A DNA stretch of 64,000 nucleotides from Perca fluviatilis (GCF_010015445.1 NC_053112.1:32757498-32821497); one strand, 5' to 3'; positions 1 through 14,685 are shown, counted from the stretch's first letter. Notes: generated from the letters alone by a model not told the origin. Program-made: numbers and translations.

Positions 1-257
1 ACACAAAAAGGTTTGAGACAAATTGAACAATTACTTTGCCACATTATCTCATGGTGTGTGGTACTGTTTAGAGTCAACCATACCACCCCCACCCCCCCAC
101 AGGTCTTACTACTACTTACATCATTTATGGCCGTCCTAATTCAAATTAATGCTGAGATTATGTCGATAGCCGGGGTTTGTTGGATACAGATTCTTGTGAA
201 ACTTGTGATGGACAGTGGTAATTATTTTATAAAATACTTTATTTAAAAACATACATT

Positions 258-335
258 GGGGCGACCTCTCGCTCACCTGTAGGGCGTGCGCCCCATGTAG
301 GCTGAGTCCTTGACAGCGGGCCGGCAGCGTGCGGT
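258..335 (+). mobile_element. truncated tRNA-derived SINE head
   Basis: GGGGCGACCTCTCGCTCACC and GTGCGCCCCATGTAGGCTGA match the first half of the copy at 11653. The B box is degraded. Confidence 0.55.
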
Positions 336-1164
336 GAAAAACTACCTTCTGATTTGGATTTTGACGTTTTGATGTGTGAAAGACTGATAGCTGAGCTGAC
401 TGGAGTGGAGACATTTACAAACAATGATTAGCCTATAGCCTGTAATCTGCTAGCGTGTGTAATTTAAAAGAGAAATAAAGTCTATGAAGTCCGACGTTCT
501 CTGTCATAACCGAATGGGGTGGCTCGTTCAACATCAGCTGGGATTTAAAAAGTCTGTGACAAGCATTATAGTCAGTAATTCACAAGATCATTCTAAAACC
601 TTTGCTTCTGAAGAGCACATTTGGAGTGGCTGATGAGGTTTTATCGATTTTGTTTTGGCAAATACACTATTACCCAAATATTCAGATACAGATCACAGTA
701 AGCTGAACGTTTCACCTCACATGTAAAAAAAAATAAAATAAAAAATAAAAATTATGTAATGATAAAGCAAAGACCCCAATCAATAGAAAGGTGTCTGTGG
801 ACATAAAAAAAACTGTCATATTCAAACGTACTTTATCCCAGGCAGCACTCTGCTCCAAAGCTGGAAACTATGTAGCGTTTTCAGAACACAAGTGTAGCAC
901 TAGTATGAAATCTCACAGCAGCTGGTTACCTTCATGTTGTTACCGAGTACAAAATTTCGCAATACACAATCGGTATACTTTAGATTATAAACAGACTGAA
1001 TTATGCTGCCATTAATCAACTGATACTTTGAACCTTGATGTACATTGGAAACAAAGAACATTGAATGTGTCTATTGGTGCATGGCTTTACAGTGTTTCAA
1101 TTCCTTAAAATTCAATCATTTACATTACTCTATTTCAGGAACAGGTGTAAAAAGGTTGCCAGCT

Positions 1165-1258
1165 CCAGCCTCGGCTACAGCCAAGGAGAGCGCTGCCATA
1201 AAGCCACTGTCTTTATGGCAGCTAGACACCAGATCCCTGGCTGGGTAACCTAGCCTGG
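1165..1258. other. 94-nt hairpin-forming segment
   Basis: Perfect 12-bp arms GCTGCCATAAAG (1192-1203) and CTTTATGGCAGC (1211-1222) enclose a 7-base loop. Pairing continues outward with a bulge and few mismatches (AGCCAAGG with CCCTGGCT, then CCAGCCTCGGCTAC with a GTAACCTAGCCTGG segment). The shape fits a microRNA precursor or a small foldback element. Confidence 0.5.
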
Positions 1259-2408
1259 CTGTTCTCCCCTGAGGCCTGCCTGAATTAATCATGGCTGAGC
1301 AGCCAAGCAGCCACTGGGCCGTAACACAAAGCACAAACAGGCTTCTACGGTCTCCATGGAGAACAACACTGGAGGACGGCAGTGCTGAATGGGACGCCAG
1401 AACAGGAATTCATATCTATTGCCTCAGCTAAACCTGTATTTCCGGAGACCAATGATGAGGTTAGGATTCTTGGAAAGCTGAGATATGAAATCCAATGTCA
1501 AAAATGACGATGTCTGACATGAGGTTAATATTTCTACCACATGCAAACAACTTCATTAGAACAAAGTGTCAGCCATGTACATGGGGTGCAAAATGACGGT
1601 TGTGAGGTATAATGGTTATCGTGATCAATGTTTCAATCCACCTTTTTCATGCACATGTTCAATTCACACCAAAACGTGAGTGGAAATGCAAGAAAAGAAA
1701 AGAAATATTACAAAAATGCTTTTTAGCTTGGCTGATGTGGAAAGTTTGCATATTGAAAAGAGAAGATACAGTAAAGCCTGACAGAAAAGGATTTTTCGGA
1801 TAAACCTCGATGTCGCTGTACCGGTTCCTCCAATCAACTAAAAATACCACAAAAATAAAAAATAAAAAGAAAGGAGGTATTGAGGGCGTATGTTGCCGCA
1901 ACACCCTCGTTTTGAGTTAAAACAGGGCCACTTGTTGCATGTCAACCCCCCCCCCCCCTTCTTTTGCCCTTACCGCTGATAAAAACACCACAGGGTACAC
2001 AAGGTAGGGAAGAAGTATTAGAGTTACTGCTGCTCAAATTATGTAATCTTGAATGAATATATTTGTATATAGCTAGCATGCACGGATTCCCATTTTTTCA
2101 TTTCATTATTAAAATGCTTGTATTTAAAGCATGTACTTGTATAAAGATTATGAGCGTACTGTAAATCATAAGACCAGACGTTTTGGCAGAGCAAGAAATT
2201 GGGACTAAGAATAGAACAAGTAAAGCTTTACTAAAAGAGCAGAGCTATTTGAGGTCTGAGCTACAAAAAACAGACATGTGATGCTGAAGATGAGAGAAAG
2301 CATCAATGATGGCAACTTTGTACCAAAGGGGAGGAAATTACCCAGCTAAAAGTAACAGGCAGAAACACTGATGCTGCCAAGCCTGCAGGGGGATGAGACC
2401 CACCATCT

Positions 2409-2528
<120 letters not shown>

Positions 2529-5500
2529 CGTTCTTCAGTTCCCTCGCAAATGAAACCGCAATTAATTCTATGGGTGAAATCATTTGAATACAAAGTAATT
2601 TGACTGCAGGAAGACGACAGCAGAGACGGACAATAGAAGAACGCCTGTGACAAATTTGCGCTCACGTCTAACATGTCTCTAGTTTGTCAGATGGCTTAAA
2701 TCCGGCTTTGAATTGCTCCGAACAATCAGACCGCAGTACATCTATCACTTGATATCATCTGTCAGTTTGGGAGTGACATGACGACGAGTCTAGGGGAAGA
2801 TCTGAATGGTCCAATATTCAACTGAAGTCTTTTTTGTGACACCGGTGTCGGGGGGGGAAAAAAATAAAAATAAATAAAGTAAATGCATGGCATGTTAAGG
2901 CTACATTAAATTTGCCCTTTACAAAATGACTGTAAAGGCCATCTTATGAGTTATAACAACCCAGCTTGACTATGGTTTTCAAGGCAACAAAACACTCAAC
3001 AAATGCGCTATCAGAGTGGCCATGCTTTCATCACCACCATGGCTGGCCTACTTTTTCAACAGCTCTTCTAACTGGATCGTTTTTAACGAGCGCTCTTGTC
3101 AAACCAAAAGGCAATTCCAGCTTATTCTTTCACAAAAGCGAGCCCCCCCTCCACGCCACGCAGACCGAAACATCCATCACAGTGACCCAAAACATGAATC
3201 GTGATATGACAACATCTTATAATCCCGCGCCCTTCACTGCTGATGGACACTCCCATTTCCAACACACTGATGTGAGACGTTGAAATGGCTCCAGCAGATA
3301 ATCTGTCCAACTCAAATCCCTCTAGTGCTGCTCACGCTGATATGAGGGAATGAGCTTCTGATGGTGTAGATGAGAGGAAATAGTGAGGCGAAATGCATGC
3401 ATCCCATCATGCTCTGGTTAGAATACATTATGTCCCTAAAATAAGCAACACTTCACATGAAGCGGTAGCAACATTTAGGATATATGTATGCACAGACTTC
3501 CAATGTAAACGAAAACACACTCCAATGGAGAGGAAAGGACTGCAAGCAAAATGTGGGGTGACAGCTGACTCGTACAGTGTCGCAAGCAAGCGACGATCCC
3601 AATTATTTCAGTTGATCGGTTCAGACCTGACAAGACCTGAGGATCCTTCTAACAAGTCTTGAAAAGGACAACACAGTGTGCTATAAAATAGAGCTTTGAC
3701 AGCAAAATGTCTCGTAAAATGTAAAAACACCCATTTATCGTTTAGACATTTTCTGCATTGTATTTGAGATACATAATCCGTTTTTCAAAACAATCCTAAA
3801 GTCATATCCATCCAACAGAAATACATTGGCACATATCGTGATAAAATGTTATCACACGATAAGGAAAGGATTATCATGAGAACATCTTTCTGCCATATTG
3901 CCCAGCTTCTCTGCACAGTGACACAGGGGTCACATCACCCACAGACTCCCTTGATGCTACCTGTAATACACAACAATTATGGATTCCTACCCCTTTGACT
4001 GCCCTGTATGGCTCGCTACTCTAGCTTCTGTTGTCGAAAACATTCGCAGAACATCAAACCAACATCCTGCTTGAGCCTGCCGCTCTACATCTCTAAGAGC
4101 AGGAGTGGAAGTTAAAGTGGTGACATTTATGAATGCCGTGACCATGGAACCCACTGGTTCAATAATCACAGCTCACGACAGCCCTTTTTAACCTGATTCA
4201 AACTCACTTCATATAGAACAAGTGGTTATTCCAAAACAGACTTTGTGAATATCAATATATCTGAATGTCTTTTGTGTTGGAAGCTAACATTTAGATTAAT
4301 GAATAAATGATTATTCAGCTCAATTTGCTCAAATTATTCTTGGGATTTGTACTCATTATTGTTAAATTAATTAATTTTAAATTAGAAGACTGATCATCTG
4401 ACACTGTTGAGTACATTTTCTCTCAGCTGTCTTCCTTTGCACTATGAGACAAATGGAGAGGGACAGAGGAGAGGTGCAGTATGTGGCGAGAGATATTTTA
4501 ATAGCTGGGTTTCTAAGAATATCTTCAGAGGGCCCAAGCTTTTCTTTTAAACAATGGCTGACAGTCATTGTTACACTACATTAAACTGGATAATGCCCAG
4601 GCAGCAGTCTGATCAACACATCATTTCCTTTGTTGTTCCGTTCGTTTGCCTGAGGACACAGCTTTGGGTACGACATGCAGAAAACTGTAGATCCTAATAC
4701 ACATGGATACAATTGGCCTGCAGAAGTCTATGCCATTTTAGATTACATTAAATGTAATTAGTTTATGCAATCACACATCATTTATCCTGTACTATGCCAT
4801 CTGCACATTGTGATGGGAGATACAAAGACCCAAAACAAGAAAAAAGGAAAGCAACTACTGTAAAAATGACCCACAGTATTTCATCCAAATGTAAAAGAGG
4901 ATTTAGATATCACAAATTATACCATCCATCCTTCTATTTTACTTGTTGACAGTGTAATATGTGATAAAATTTCTAGTCTATCAGCATTCCTGTTTTATTA
5001 TGCTACCATCCGCCAAAATATAACTTCTCAAACTGTACTAAATTCCAGTTCGATTGCTCTGCCCTAACCAGGGGCAGGAATTACCCCAGGGGGTTGGCGA
5101 GAAATGTAATCCATTGCAACAGTTTGCCATTGGTTCAGCAAACACATATACAAACATGCCCATTTTTAACATTAAGCAAATACAGTACTAGCGAAGCAAC
5201 GAGGTGTTTGACAGACCTCTTTAGCACGGTCTATCTGAAAATCTAGCTTAAGTTGCAGGGTGGCTGCTATTGTCAACATAAGGAAAAGGCTGGGCAGGAA
5301 ATGGTCCTCATTAGACAGAGTCCAGGCTTTAGGGCAATCTTTTCATTTTCCAGAACAACTTTGACCGACTAATGTCGTCTGCTTCTGAAATGAGTTCAAA
5401 ATAAATAAAAAAAAAACACGAATAGGATCTATTGACCGAATTGCTTTCTACTTCAAAAAATCTTTGTGTGGTCTCTGTCTGGAATAAGATGTCCAGCATT

Positions 5501-6550
5501 AACAAAATTCAGATTTAAATTTAGTTAATGTGAGGCGACTGCCAGATAGCAGACATGGAAAGAAGTGATTTGATCGTGAGGCAAACAAAGATTTCCATTG
5601 TTTTTGCCAGCAACGGCTACCATTTTAGTTTGCATAGTGGCAGTAAATATGAAGGTTGGCTCTGGTGCAACATGTTAAAAATAGCCGCTGGATCAGGGAG
5701 GTGAAGACGGAAAGAGATAAACATCCAGACTGCCTTGATGCGTGGAGGAGTGAAATGAGAATTTCCACACAAAAGGGCCCACCCCTGATTAGTACATAAA
5801 GGTAGCCTGTAAAGTTTGTAATGTAAGCTAAACAAACAGCTTTTTTACATTCAACAATTTGTACCAAATCCATAAAGATTGCTTCCCTTTCACTGCAAGT
5901 AATGGGGGTCATAATCTACAGTCCTTTTGTTGTGCAAAAATGTATATTCAAGATTTTCTTAAGCTAATATGGTGGTTCAGCTGTGTTTTAGTAGACAATT
6001 CCCTCCTTGTTTCCCCAGACAGTGTTTCCTTGTTGAACTGCAGTGGAAGATTAGTAATAAAATGAGGGAGTTTTATACAAAAAAGAAAGTAAACTGAGCC
6101 AATGGTAGCCATAAGCCTAAAAATCAAATGTTTCATAGCGGAGGTGAGCACCAACATCATGAAAAATGACACTGTTGTTCTCAAGAGACGAGATGTGACA
6201 GGATCTGGGCAGCTTAGCACCTCGGCTGAACAATTTCCTGTAGGAAACCCTGAATGGGGAACCAGGAAACTGTCTGCAGTAGCATATCCTATCACAGTTG
6301 TTCCCCTCCAACCAGATTCCTGAGGTTTGTATTGAATTATGTCATGTAGCTTCCTCAAATCCCTCCATAAATTCTTGTCAACAAAGTTCTCAAAAGCTAC
6401 TGAATACAGCGCTGGTTGCAAATGCTAGTATAATACCTGCCAGGGAATCATTTTGAGCACACAAGTGTGATTAGGTACTTCCATCCTGATGTGGAGGCAA
6501 TCACTTTGACAACAGATATATGGGTTATTTGGTAAAGTAGGTCTTTAAAA

Positions 6551-7395
6551 GGGGCCCTATTTTAACAATCTAAGCACACAGCGTGAAGCGCCTGGCACAG
6601 GTGTGTCATCTCCTATTACCTTTAAAAGTAGAGATGGCCCGATACAGTTTTTTGCTTCCGGGTACTGATTCCGATACCTGAACTTGCGTATCGGCCGATA
6701 CAGAGTACCGATCCGATACCAGTGTGTCATATATTTTATTATGTTTTAACAATTTTATACTACCATCCCTGTATGGATGTGATATGATTTCTATCTTCAT
6801 TGTTGGTCTGGCTCAGGTTAAACTCTTTGTGAAACATGAACAAATACAAACAATGAATGCCACAGAACTATCTTTTATTATCCAGTTTGACAGTCAGTTA
6901 TAACGGAAAAAGAACATAAATAAACTACTTTAACGTAGATTTTCTTAAGGGCTGTATTACGTGGTATCGGATCGGTGCATAAACTCCAGTACTTCCCGAT
7001 ACCAGCGTTTTTGGCAGTATCGGAGCCGATACGGATACTGGTATCGGAACATCTCCATTTAAAAGCCAGGCGTGTTTGTACCTTGGCACACTGCTATTAT
7101 GATGGTGGATTTGCTAAGCAGGAAAGAGAGATTTTCAGGAGAAGAAAGTTATCTACTTTTTAGATACTTTAGATTATATCATAATACCATTTCACATTGT
7201 TCTATTTTTAATATTGTGCATGTTTGTGTGCTGCCGCACGTCCCTGTGTGTAACAAGCATAGTGTGCGTGCGCTGTGCATGAGCCTAGGCGCATTTTATT
7301 AATACGCTGTTAAAATAACCATGAAATGCTGCGTTATTGACTTTAGACCAGGTTTTTGTTGGCCAATGGCGCGATCACTTTCCGCTGCCTCAATA
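6551..7395. mobile_element. older teleost DNA element interrupted by the hAT insertion
   Basis: GGGCCCTATTTTAACAATCT and AGCGTGAAGCGCCTGGCACA at the left are the start of a dispersed teleost repeat that I recognise. The similarity resumes after the hAT copy (CCAGGCGTGTTTGTACC at 7066 and on, CATGAGCCTAGGCGCATTTT near 7278). The right end is approximate. Confidence 0.55.
6629..7057. mobile_element. non-autonomous hAT element with perfect 8-bp target duplication
   Basis: The termini TAGAGATGGCCCGATAC and its imperfect complement (GTATCGGAACATCTCCA) are flanked by TTTAAAAG at 6621-6628 and again at 7058-7065. An 8-bp duplication and short terminal repeats define hAT elements. Sub-terminal copies of GTATCGG and CCGATAC occur at both ends. 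There is no transposase frame in the 429 bp. Confidence 0.88.
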
Positions 7396-9361
7396 CTATA
7401 CTGAGATTAACTGAAACCATTGGCAGCATACAAAGTAAAATAACATTGTGCATCAATACTGTTTATAGTACTCTCTTTATGTTTATATTCTATACACTGA
7501 ATGAACGCCAGTAAAGTATATGTGATTTGCAAGACTAAAATATGCAAAAATGTCAACTTGGTCTTTTATATAGCAGAAAGACACAGAGCCATGGTTTCGG
7601 ATGTTTCAGATAAGGAGACCATTGCCTCTGGGACATCAAAACTTACTGTTAAACCTTGATGACTTGGGCATAATTCAATGAAACATCCGTGATGTAAGCT
7701 GCCAAACTGATAACCCCGGTGATGTTCCAGCATGAACAAACTCGACCTTTTAACATTTACAATAGAGGCTTGTGACCAGGTGCTGCCTGTCTGATGGTCC
7801 TGTAGATGTATGATGGCATCCACATTCTGACTCTTTATGGGTTACTGCATTATTCTTTTGACATCTCATCAAAGACTCCTGGATGTATGTTTGAGGTGGA
7901 TTTTGGCAGGACAACATACCAAACATTTGCTGGTTCCACCATCTAAAATGATTTTCTGCTTGTCGGTTGAGTATTATTATAAAGTGAATAATTTCTTATT
8001 GCCCACTAAAATAAGCAACTCAAAAGAATTACTTTTGGCTATGGTAACTTGGGCATTTGTGCTGAGTGACTGGGCCTGTAAATCTATTGTTTTAACATTC
8101 CCCTAATATTATTTAAGTGTCAAGAGGGGTGAGGTCTAAAGGAAGACTGAATATTTCTCTAATCAAATATTGTCAGATCAAATATGCTGAAATGTTGTGC
8201 ATTCTACCAAAATGTTTCAGTGCAACATAATCCACCGAGGCAAATTTCTTGTGTGTTAAGTGTTACTTACTTGGCAATAAATCCTTTTCTGATTCTGATA
8301 AGACTGTTAAATGCAAATGGTCTTGAAAAATCTATAGTTTTAATCAGAGATAACCTCAACAAACAGCTACTCCCTTCGCTAACTGTTATATAATAAATCA
8401 CACAGTTAATAAGCTAAATGTATGCTTACTGCCCTAAGAAGCGGTTACTAAATTATTCAGCCAGATTGAAGGAATAAATGTCACAATAGAAGTACATTTG
8501 CCAAAAGGTTTTACATAATCCTTTTACATCTGCCCCAAAGTGCTGTGTTTCAATTTAACGGTATGCATTCAATGCGTAAACTAATAAACATAAGTTTCAC
8601 AACATGCCGTAATCCTATCAAGAGTACAGGAAGACATGCACACACGCACAACATGCCTACTCTGTGGTTCTGGCAGGTGATTAAATATCTGGGTGTGGAT
8701 TGCATGGCCTTCAACTTAGCCTCATACAGCCAAGACAAGTTCATTAATTTAGGCTATGCACAGTCCTCCACCTTTCCTCATCCTCCTACTTCTCCTGACG
8801 CAGAGCCTGGTACTTCAAAGAAATGCACACAAACCAAAAGATAATCTTTCAAAAAAAAGGGGCTAATTGCAGCTACCCAAACTTAGTTGTATTTTTGTGT
8901 AAATAATTAGGCTTAAAGAAGACCTTTAAATACTGTATGAGGGTTTGACATTTAATTCAACTTGAATAGTGTGGCGTTTATACAGTGCAAAAAGAAGAAG
9001 TAAAGGACGCCACTGAGTTTATTCAAAAGCAATTAACGGTTATAGTGGCTGACATTTTAGCAATATCAAGGCACTCAGGAAGTGAAGAGTTTCCTTTTGT
9101 TGTTGTGGGCCACTGAGACCTTACAGTATAGCAGGTGGTAGTTCTGAGTGCAAGGCACAGATTTATAAGAAACACGTACTTTTACTTGAAGACCTTTAAC
9201 AGCAAATACTGTGTTACATTTTATAGTGTGGGTTTATTTATGGACTGCATCTCTTATGTGTTGCCTGTATTCCCTACAGGTTGCATGCCAGACTTTGGCA
9301 ACAGATGAGTTGCTGATGCAGAGGGTGTGAAAGCAGGTCAAGGGTAGAGGAAACATCTAGT

Positions 9362-9790
9362 GGTCGGCAGTCAGGTTGGACCAAGGGCCAGTTTTTTTTT
9401 TAGCACTGCTCACTGGTCGGCCAACACAGACCGACCCCCACCGGGCAGGTCTGCGTTGCGTTCCAGAGGCACCGCGGCCCCCGCGAGCAATCGCGGCCAT
9501 TCAAGTCACTGCTTGGTATTCCACCACCCGCATCACGGCACGTCCCAGAAGCGTGCGTGAAGCGGCTCTCCGCCCCCCTAAAGATACACGGCCACGGGGC
9601 GTTTCGGACAGCCGTGCAGGAATCAAAACAGCCAGAGCGTCAATTTACCAAAAAGGTATCACCCGATATCGTATATATGTCTCCTGTACAACCGCATGGA
9701 CAACGAGAGATTCATTTTGGAGGTGAAAAAACATTAGACACCACAGATCCTTTTGAGACAACGCCAGAAAAGAGAAGGCATGGAGTTTAA
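9362..9790 (+). other. GC-rich block, unassigned
   Basis: An isolated GC-rich stretch in otherwise AT-rich intron. Overlapping frames of 66-116 codons are open, as expected from composition. It has no splice signals or known motifs, and an old transposon body is likely. Confidence 0.3.
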
Positions 9791-11652
9791 TTGCAGGAGT
9801 GCTTGGAGTGGAAGGAAGATAGTAGCTTAATAAACATGTGATTGTTCTTTCAAGTACTTATAGAGACAATAAATTCTGCGAGTTGGGCAGGCAAGACACT
9901 CAGCTTCTTAGACGCTCCCGGTATGGTATGGCGCGTGACAGAGGACGGAACAAAACCACGGCACAGACGCACCCGGTGGAAACTCCGGGTTACAGGTGCA
10001 GTGAAGATACAGTTCCATGTTATGCATGTTCATTTGTTTCAGTATTATTTTAATGTATTTAATTGTTGATGACCCCTCCCAAACTGCCTGCCTGTCATGT
10101 TCTGCTCCTTTGTCTGCAGGTACTGTTAGGTGGAGCTGGGAGGGTCGTCTGTACCTGGCCATCTGGGCGTGGCTTACAATAGGCATAAAGACTGCCCTCC
10201 TGGGAGTCTCACTCTCTCTCTCTCAGCTGGTACTACTGCATCCATCCACCATTTTGTTCTTTGTTTGGTTTGTTATACCTTACAACACACCATTCATTCA
10301 CTCATCCACACATGGCAAACACGACTGATGTCTTCTACATTTACACACCCCACTATTGCATTTATGTGGAGTTAAGTTGTGTTATTAGTCTATTTAGTTA
10401 AACTACTTTTTGGTTACTCTGTGTGTGACTTCCCTTTTGTTGTCGGCCTTGAGCCAGACGGTATCATTGATTTATTAAATTGTCTGATGAAGTTTGAATT
10501 CCTCTTGTATATATCTAGAAATAAAAGAACTGCTATGCTACAGTCAAAGCCAGAACATTTACTACTAATTTAAAGCCACTCTCTCTCTCTCTCAAAACAA
10601 TGTAAAAAAAGATAATTACTAATAACTTAAGAGTCACTGCCTCTTGTTTGTAATATAACTGCTGTTAGAAAAGAGATCAATCTTGTCATTTGCTTTTGGG
10701 AGACACAAATGTATCTTGGTTAATATGATCCTCAAAATTTCAATTTGAACTAAAAAATTAAACAGTTTCACCTTTTTATCGATTCTTTGTCTGGTAATAT
10801 TATTAGACCTCATTTCAGCACCATGCACTGTCCATATTACACAGCAAGGTACAGTAATAATTTGCTCTGCTTCATGGTTACATGGTTATACATTACAGAT
10901 CTGAATCCAGCCTAAACGTTTTGATGTAGCACACTAAGAAAAACTTCTGTTTAACAGGCCCTGTTTTATGTTTCCCATTCAGACTGATACAAGCTTACAC
11001 AGTAACACCCCCAAATTTCCAGTCAGGGCAGAAATTTGGATTGTTGTCATGACACCTGGTCTTGGATACACACATTGCAGGTGTGCACGTAAAGCCTGCA
11101 TACTGTATGTGTACGTATAATCAAAAGGGTGTAGTTTCTATTTCAAGGTGAGTCTCACCTCAAAATAACCCAGTTTCAACAGGACAGCTCTATCACACAA
11201 GCATAGCCAAGTTATATGCATGGCTATAATTTGACAAACTAAACTACCAAACAACTAAGGGATGGGGTAAAGCAGATCTCTTTAAAAGAGTGGAATCATG
11301 CAGTCTAACCCATGACTAATACAGAAGAATATACCAAAGGCTGCAACTAGAACATTTGCTTACAAGCATGGAGGGGGGAAAACCTAATTGGTCACCATTG
11401 TGTCAGTATTTAGGGACAGTCCTGTTGGGCAAAGGCTGATTTGTTTGCGGTAAAACGCGGTTAGATATCATCCCCACCGTCACCATCTACCCATGAAATC
11501 ATAAAGCTAAGTTGCGTCTAGAGCATAGAGGGCAATGACTCATGCTGCATTGTGCCACCGTAAAACCTACTGCACATTTTGGACTAAGAAAGTATTAACT
11601 TCAAACATAGAATCATAGATCAAGCATAGATCATTGCAAAAACAAAAAGAAT

Positions 11653-11810
11653 GGGGCGACCTCTAGCTCACCCAGTAGAGTGTGCGCCCCATGTAGGTCC
11701 TTTGCAGCGGCCTAGGCTCAAATCCGACTTGCAGCCCTTTGCTGCACGTCATCCCCTTTCTCCCTCCTTTTCTATCTAAGAATCACCTAAAAACCTATCT
11801 CTGCCAAATA
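11653..11810 (+). mobile_element. tRNA-derived SINE copy
   Basis: GGGGCGACCTCTAGCTCACC with an A-box region, then GGCTCAAATCCGAC as B box, then a TGCACGTCATCCCCTTTCTC tail. It is the same broad family as the copies near 258 and 25.0 kb. Confidence 0.7.
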
Positions 11811-13084
11811 TCCTTCCCAGGGCATAGGGAGTTTCTAACTTAGTGGGGACTGCATGTGAGCCAGTTATATCAACTCACAATGAAGGGTCTCTAAGTATCA
11901 CCGTTCTAAGGACTGCTAAGAGCTCACTGGAAACACTGTTCTTGTGTGCAAATTAATCTTGGGGCATGTACAGTAATTACTCAACATTTGTTCTAAACAT
12001 AACTAAATTAAATTAATTTGAGTAAAGTGTACAGGGGTTAAGAATGGTCTGACATCAAGCCCTATACTGAAAGAATAGCATAAATATCTTGTGACACTCA
12101 CTCATATTGAAAAATAATGATGGCAATATGATGCAATCGCATTGGAAATAAAAAGCACAACTTTTCAGACCATGGTGCATTATGCAAAGACAATGTGCCG
12201 TTTGCCAGATTCCCAATTCTATCACAGTGAGCCTTAAAAAGCCATTTCACATCGCCTCATCACAAGAGACCTCCTAACAAGATACAATTTGGTGTAATAT
12301 TTACAGGTGTAATCTGCCTAAAAACAAAGGGAAAAAGGTGGACAGTGCTACAGAACATTAGAGAGGAAAAACACGTGTTGGGATTGAGGCTCATAGCATT
12401 AAACCTGTTAAAAGCGCCTGTGATCTCGCTTAACAATTATATTCTGTTTTCCTTTGAGAAATCTCCCCCACAGGGACTAGAGTGAGCCAACACCTTAAGG
12501 CTTCAACATAACATTTCTTTTACAAAAAGGAGCAGCATTTGATATTATGTTTTAATATTCACACCTTTCCCAGCATCCAACACGGAAACTTGGCTGACAG
12601 GCCAGCGGTATTAGCATATCATTACACCCTCTACTGTGAAGAGAAGATAGAGGGCTGGGAGGTTAATATTGCTTCCCATTAAGCCAAAAGCTCTGTTATA
12701 GTGTTCCAACATGTGCTAGCACATAAAGGTGGCAGTAGGTATAGTGTTTGCATGGTGTGTGCAACCAGTATGCATTAGTCATTGGGACTATACAACGCAT
12801 TTTTACTGTTGATTACTCAAGGTGCACTTCACATCAAGTGAATTTAAAAATAAATAAATAAATAAAAATAAAAATGACATTGACCTTTGTGACCAATGTC
12901 AAACATGAAGTTATGCACAACCTGTACAGTGCTGTGTTTAAAGGGGACTATTAACAACATATTTTGGGTTTCATAGTATTCTGGAAGTATAGTAAACCAG
13001 TGCCGCCAAGCAACAAAAAAAGAGAAACATCTTGGGAGGTACAATGGAAAATGTACTGTTTGTCATGAACTGTTCAATGCAACT

Positions 13085-14685
13085 CAGTGTTTCCTCTATG
13101 TTGATTGGCAAGTGGCGGTACGCCACGGTTAGATTTCTCCCGCCACGGTATCAGAAATATATATACAAAAAGCCGTCTATCAGCAGTGATTGTAAAGAGC
13201 GCGTCGACGGAGAATAGCGCAGACACGCGCTTCACAACGCGAGTGGGCACGCGCGCCATTCGGAGAAAAGGGAGAAAGAAAAAAGAGACAGGCGGTCCGG
13301 AGGACCCGGTTGAGATGGCATGTGTGCATTCTTGACAACTGTAAGTCGTATAACTTATATTGTCAGTTCATTAAAGCCTGTATTAGTCTATAGTTCTTGC
13401 ACATTTTAGTTTCACCTTCACCTGCTAGCTAAATTGCACGTGGCTGTTGATTCAATACAACGCCCTTGATATCAGATCATGGCATAGGCCTAGTAGGCTA
13501 AGGCGAGAGCTCTGCGTGGAGCCGACGCACAACTATAAAAAGGCCTTAAACCGTGATTATTTCATACATTCATGAAACATATTGGGGGAAATTCATTAAA
13601 CATAATTCACAGCCAAATAACAATTAAAAATATGCTATTTGAACATTTATAACCTAACCTGGCAGGCACTGCCTCCGATTTGGTGTCTGCTGCGGTGCGC
13701 AGCGCAGCTCGGACCGTGCGGCGCTGCCCTTTTTTTCCTCCATAAACTCCGCTCTCAGCTGTGTGCAATGATTCCAGCCAGTTGTAGCATGTATAAAGTT
13801 ATATGAACACGTAGACAGTTACCGTCTACGTGTAGGCGTACTGCGCCTTTCACAGAGCGATCGCCCGGTGCTTTTCTTCTGATTCAGAACCACCCACGCC
13901 GTAGCCTACGTTACCGACTCCGGCTTTGCCTTCGGCCCATCGGTGATGCATTGCCCACACTTGTTACTCGAGACCGCTAGTTACGTTTCTCTGACAGAGG
14001 CTATGATTATTACTAAGCAACCAAGATGCATCTTCAACCACGCAAAAGATTAAAAACAAAACCGCGAAAATCTGAGCGGTCAATATGACAGTGTATGGCC
14101 AAAATAGGTCAAAGTGATTGTATTTTCTTTGCCTTTTGTGTAATGTACAGTATATAAAAAATATTTTAAATGAAAATACAGACTCTTTTAGGAAAAGTCA
14201 GGTACCAGCAGGATTGTATTTTTTTATTAAGAAAAGTTATTACACATATAAATTTCAAAACGGTTAAAAATGACCGTCCCGGCCGTTCTAGTGTAACCCA
14301 GCCTTGGAGTTATTTTTCCAAAAGCCAAGAAAAATCAAATGCATACTGCAAGGCTGCCAACTTTGCCACTGAGGCAAATATGCAATTAGTTTCATTATGA
14401 ATGGTTTCATACTTTTTTTTGGTTTTGGTTTCCCTATGAAGAAGTTCTTGTAAAATTAATTTTGTAGACCTACAGTTCCTCAAAAATACAGTTGAATCAA
14501 AACGAAATCAAAATATGCCTCATTGTGTGTGAATAGAGGTGAAAGAATACATTTGTTTGTGTTGCAGCGAAGTGTCAGTTCTGTTTAATAGGTAAAACAT
14601 TTTGCCGGCGTGGGCGCGCGGGGGGGGGGGGGTCCGACAGATCTGCCCCCACTGCTAAAAAAAAAAAATCCTAGAGGAAACACTG
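13085..14685. mobile_element. CAGTGTTTCC-terminus element (hAT-like), 1.6 kb
   Basis: The left end CAGTGTTTCCTCTATG and the right end, complement CAGTGTTTCCTCTAGG, form terminal repeats. TGCAACT occurs at both edges and partly overlaps the ends, consistent with a duplication of about 8 bp. The interior is GC-rich near 13.66-13.95 kb and contains no convincing transposase frame. Confidence 0.65.

Noticed and set aside
5948..6421. 157-codon minus-strand frame
   Set aside because: It uses mixed low-complexity composition, shows no recognisable domain, overlaps other open frames on both strands, and has no splice or promoter context.
9376..9726. 116-codon frame in a GC-rich block
   Set aside because: Overlapping frames on the same strand are open at once, as expected from composition. 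No motif or splice site supports it.
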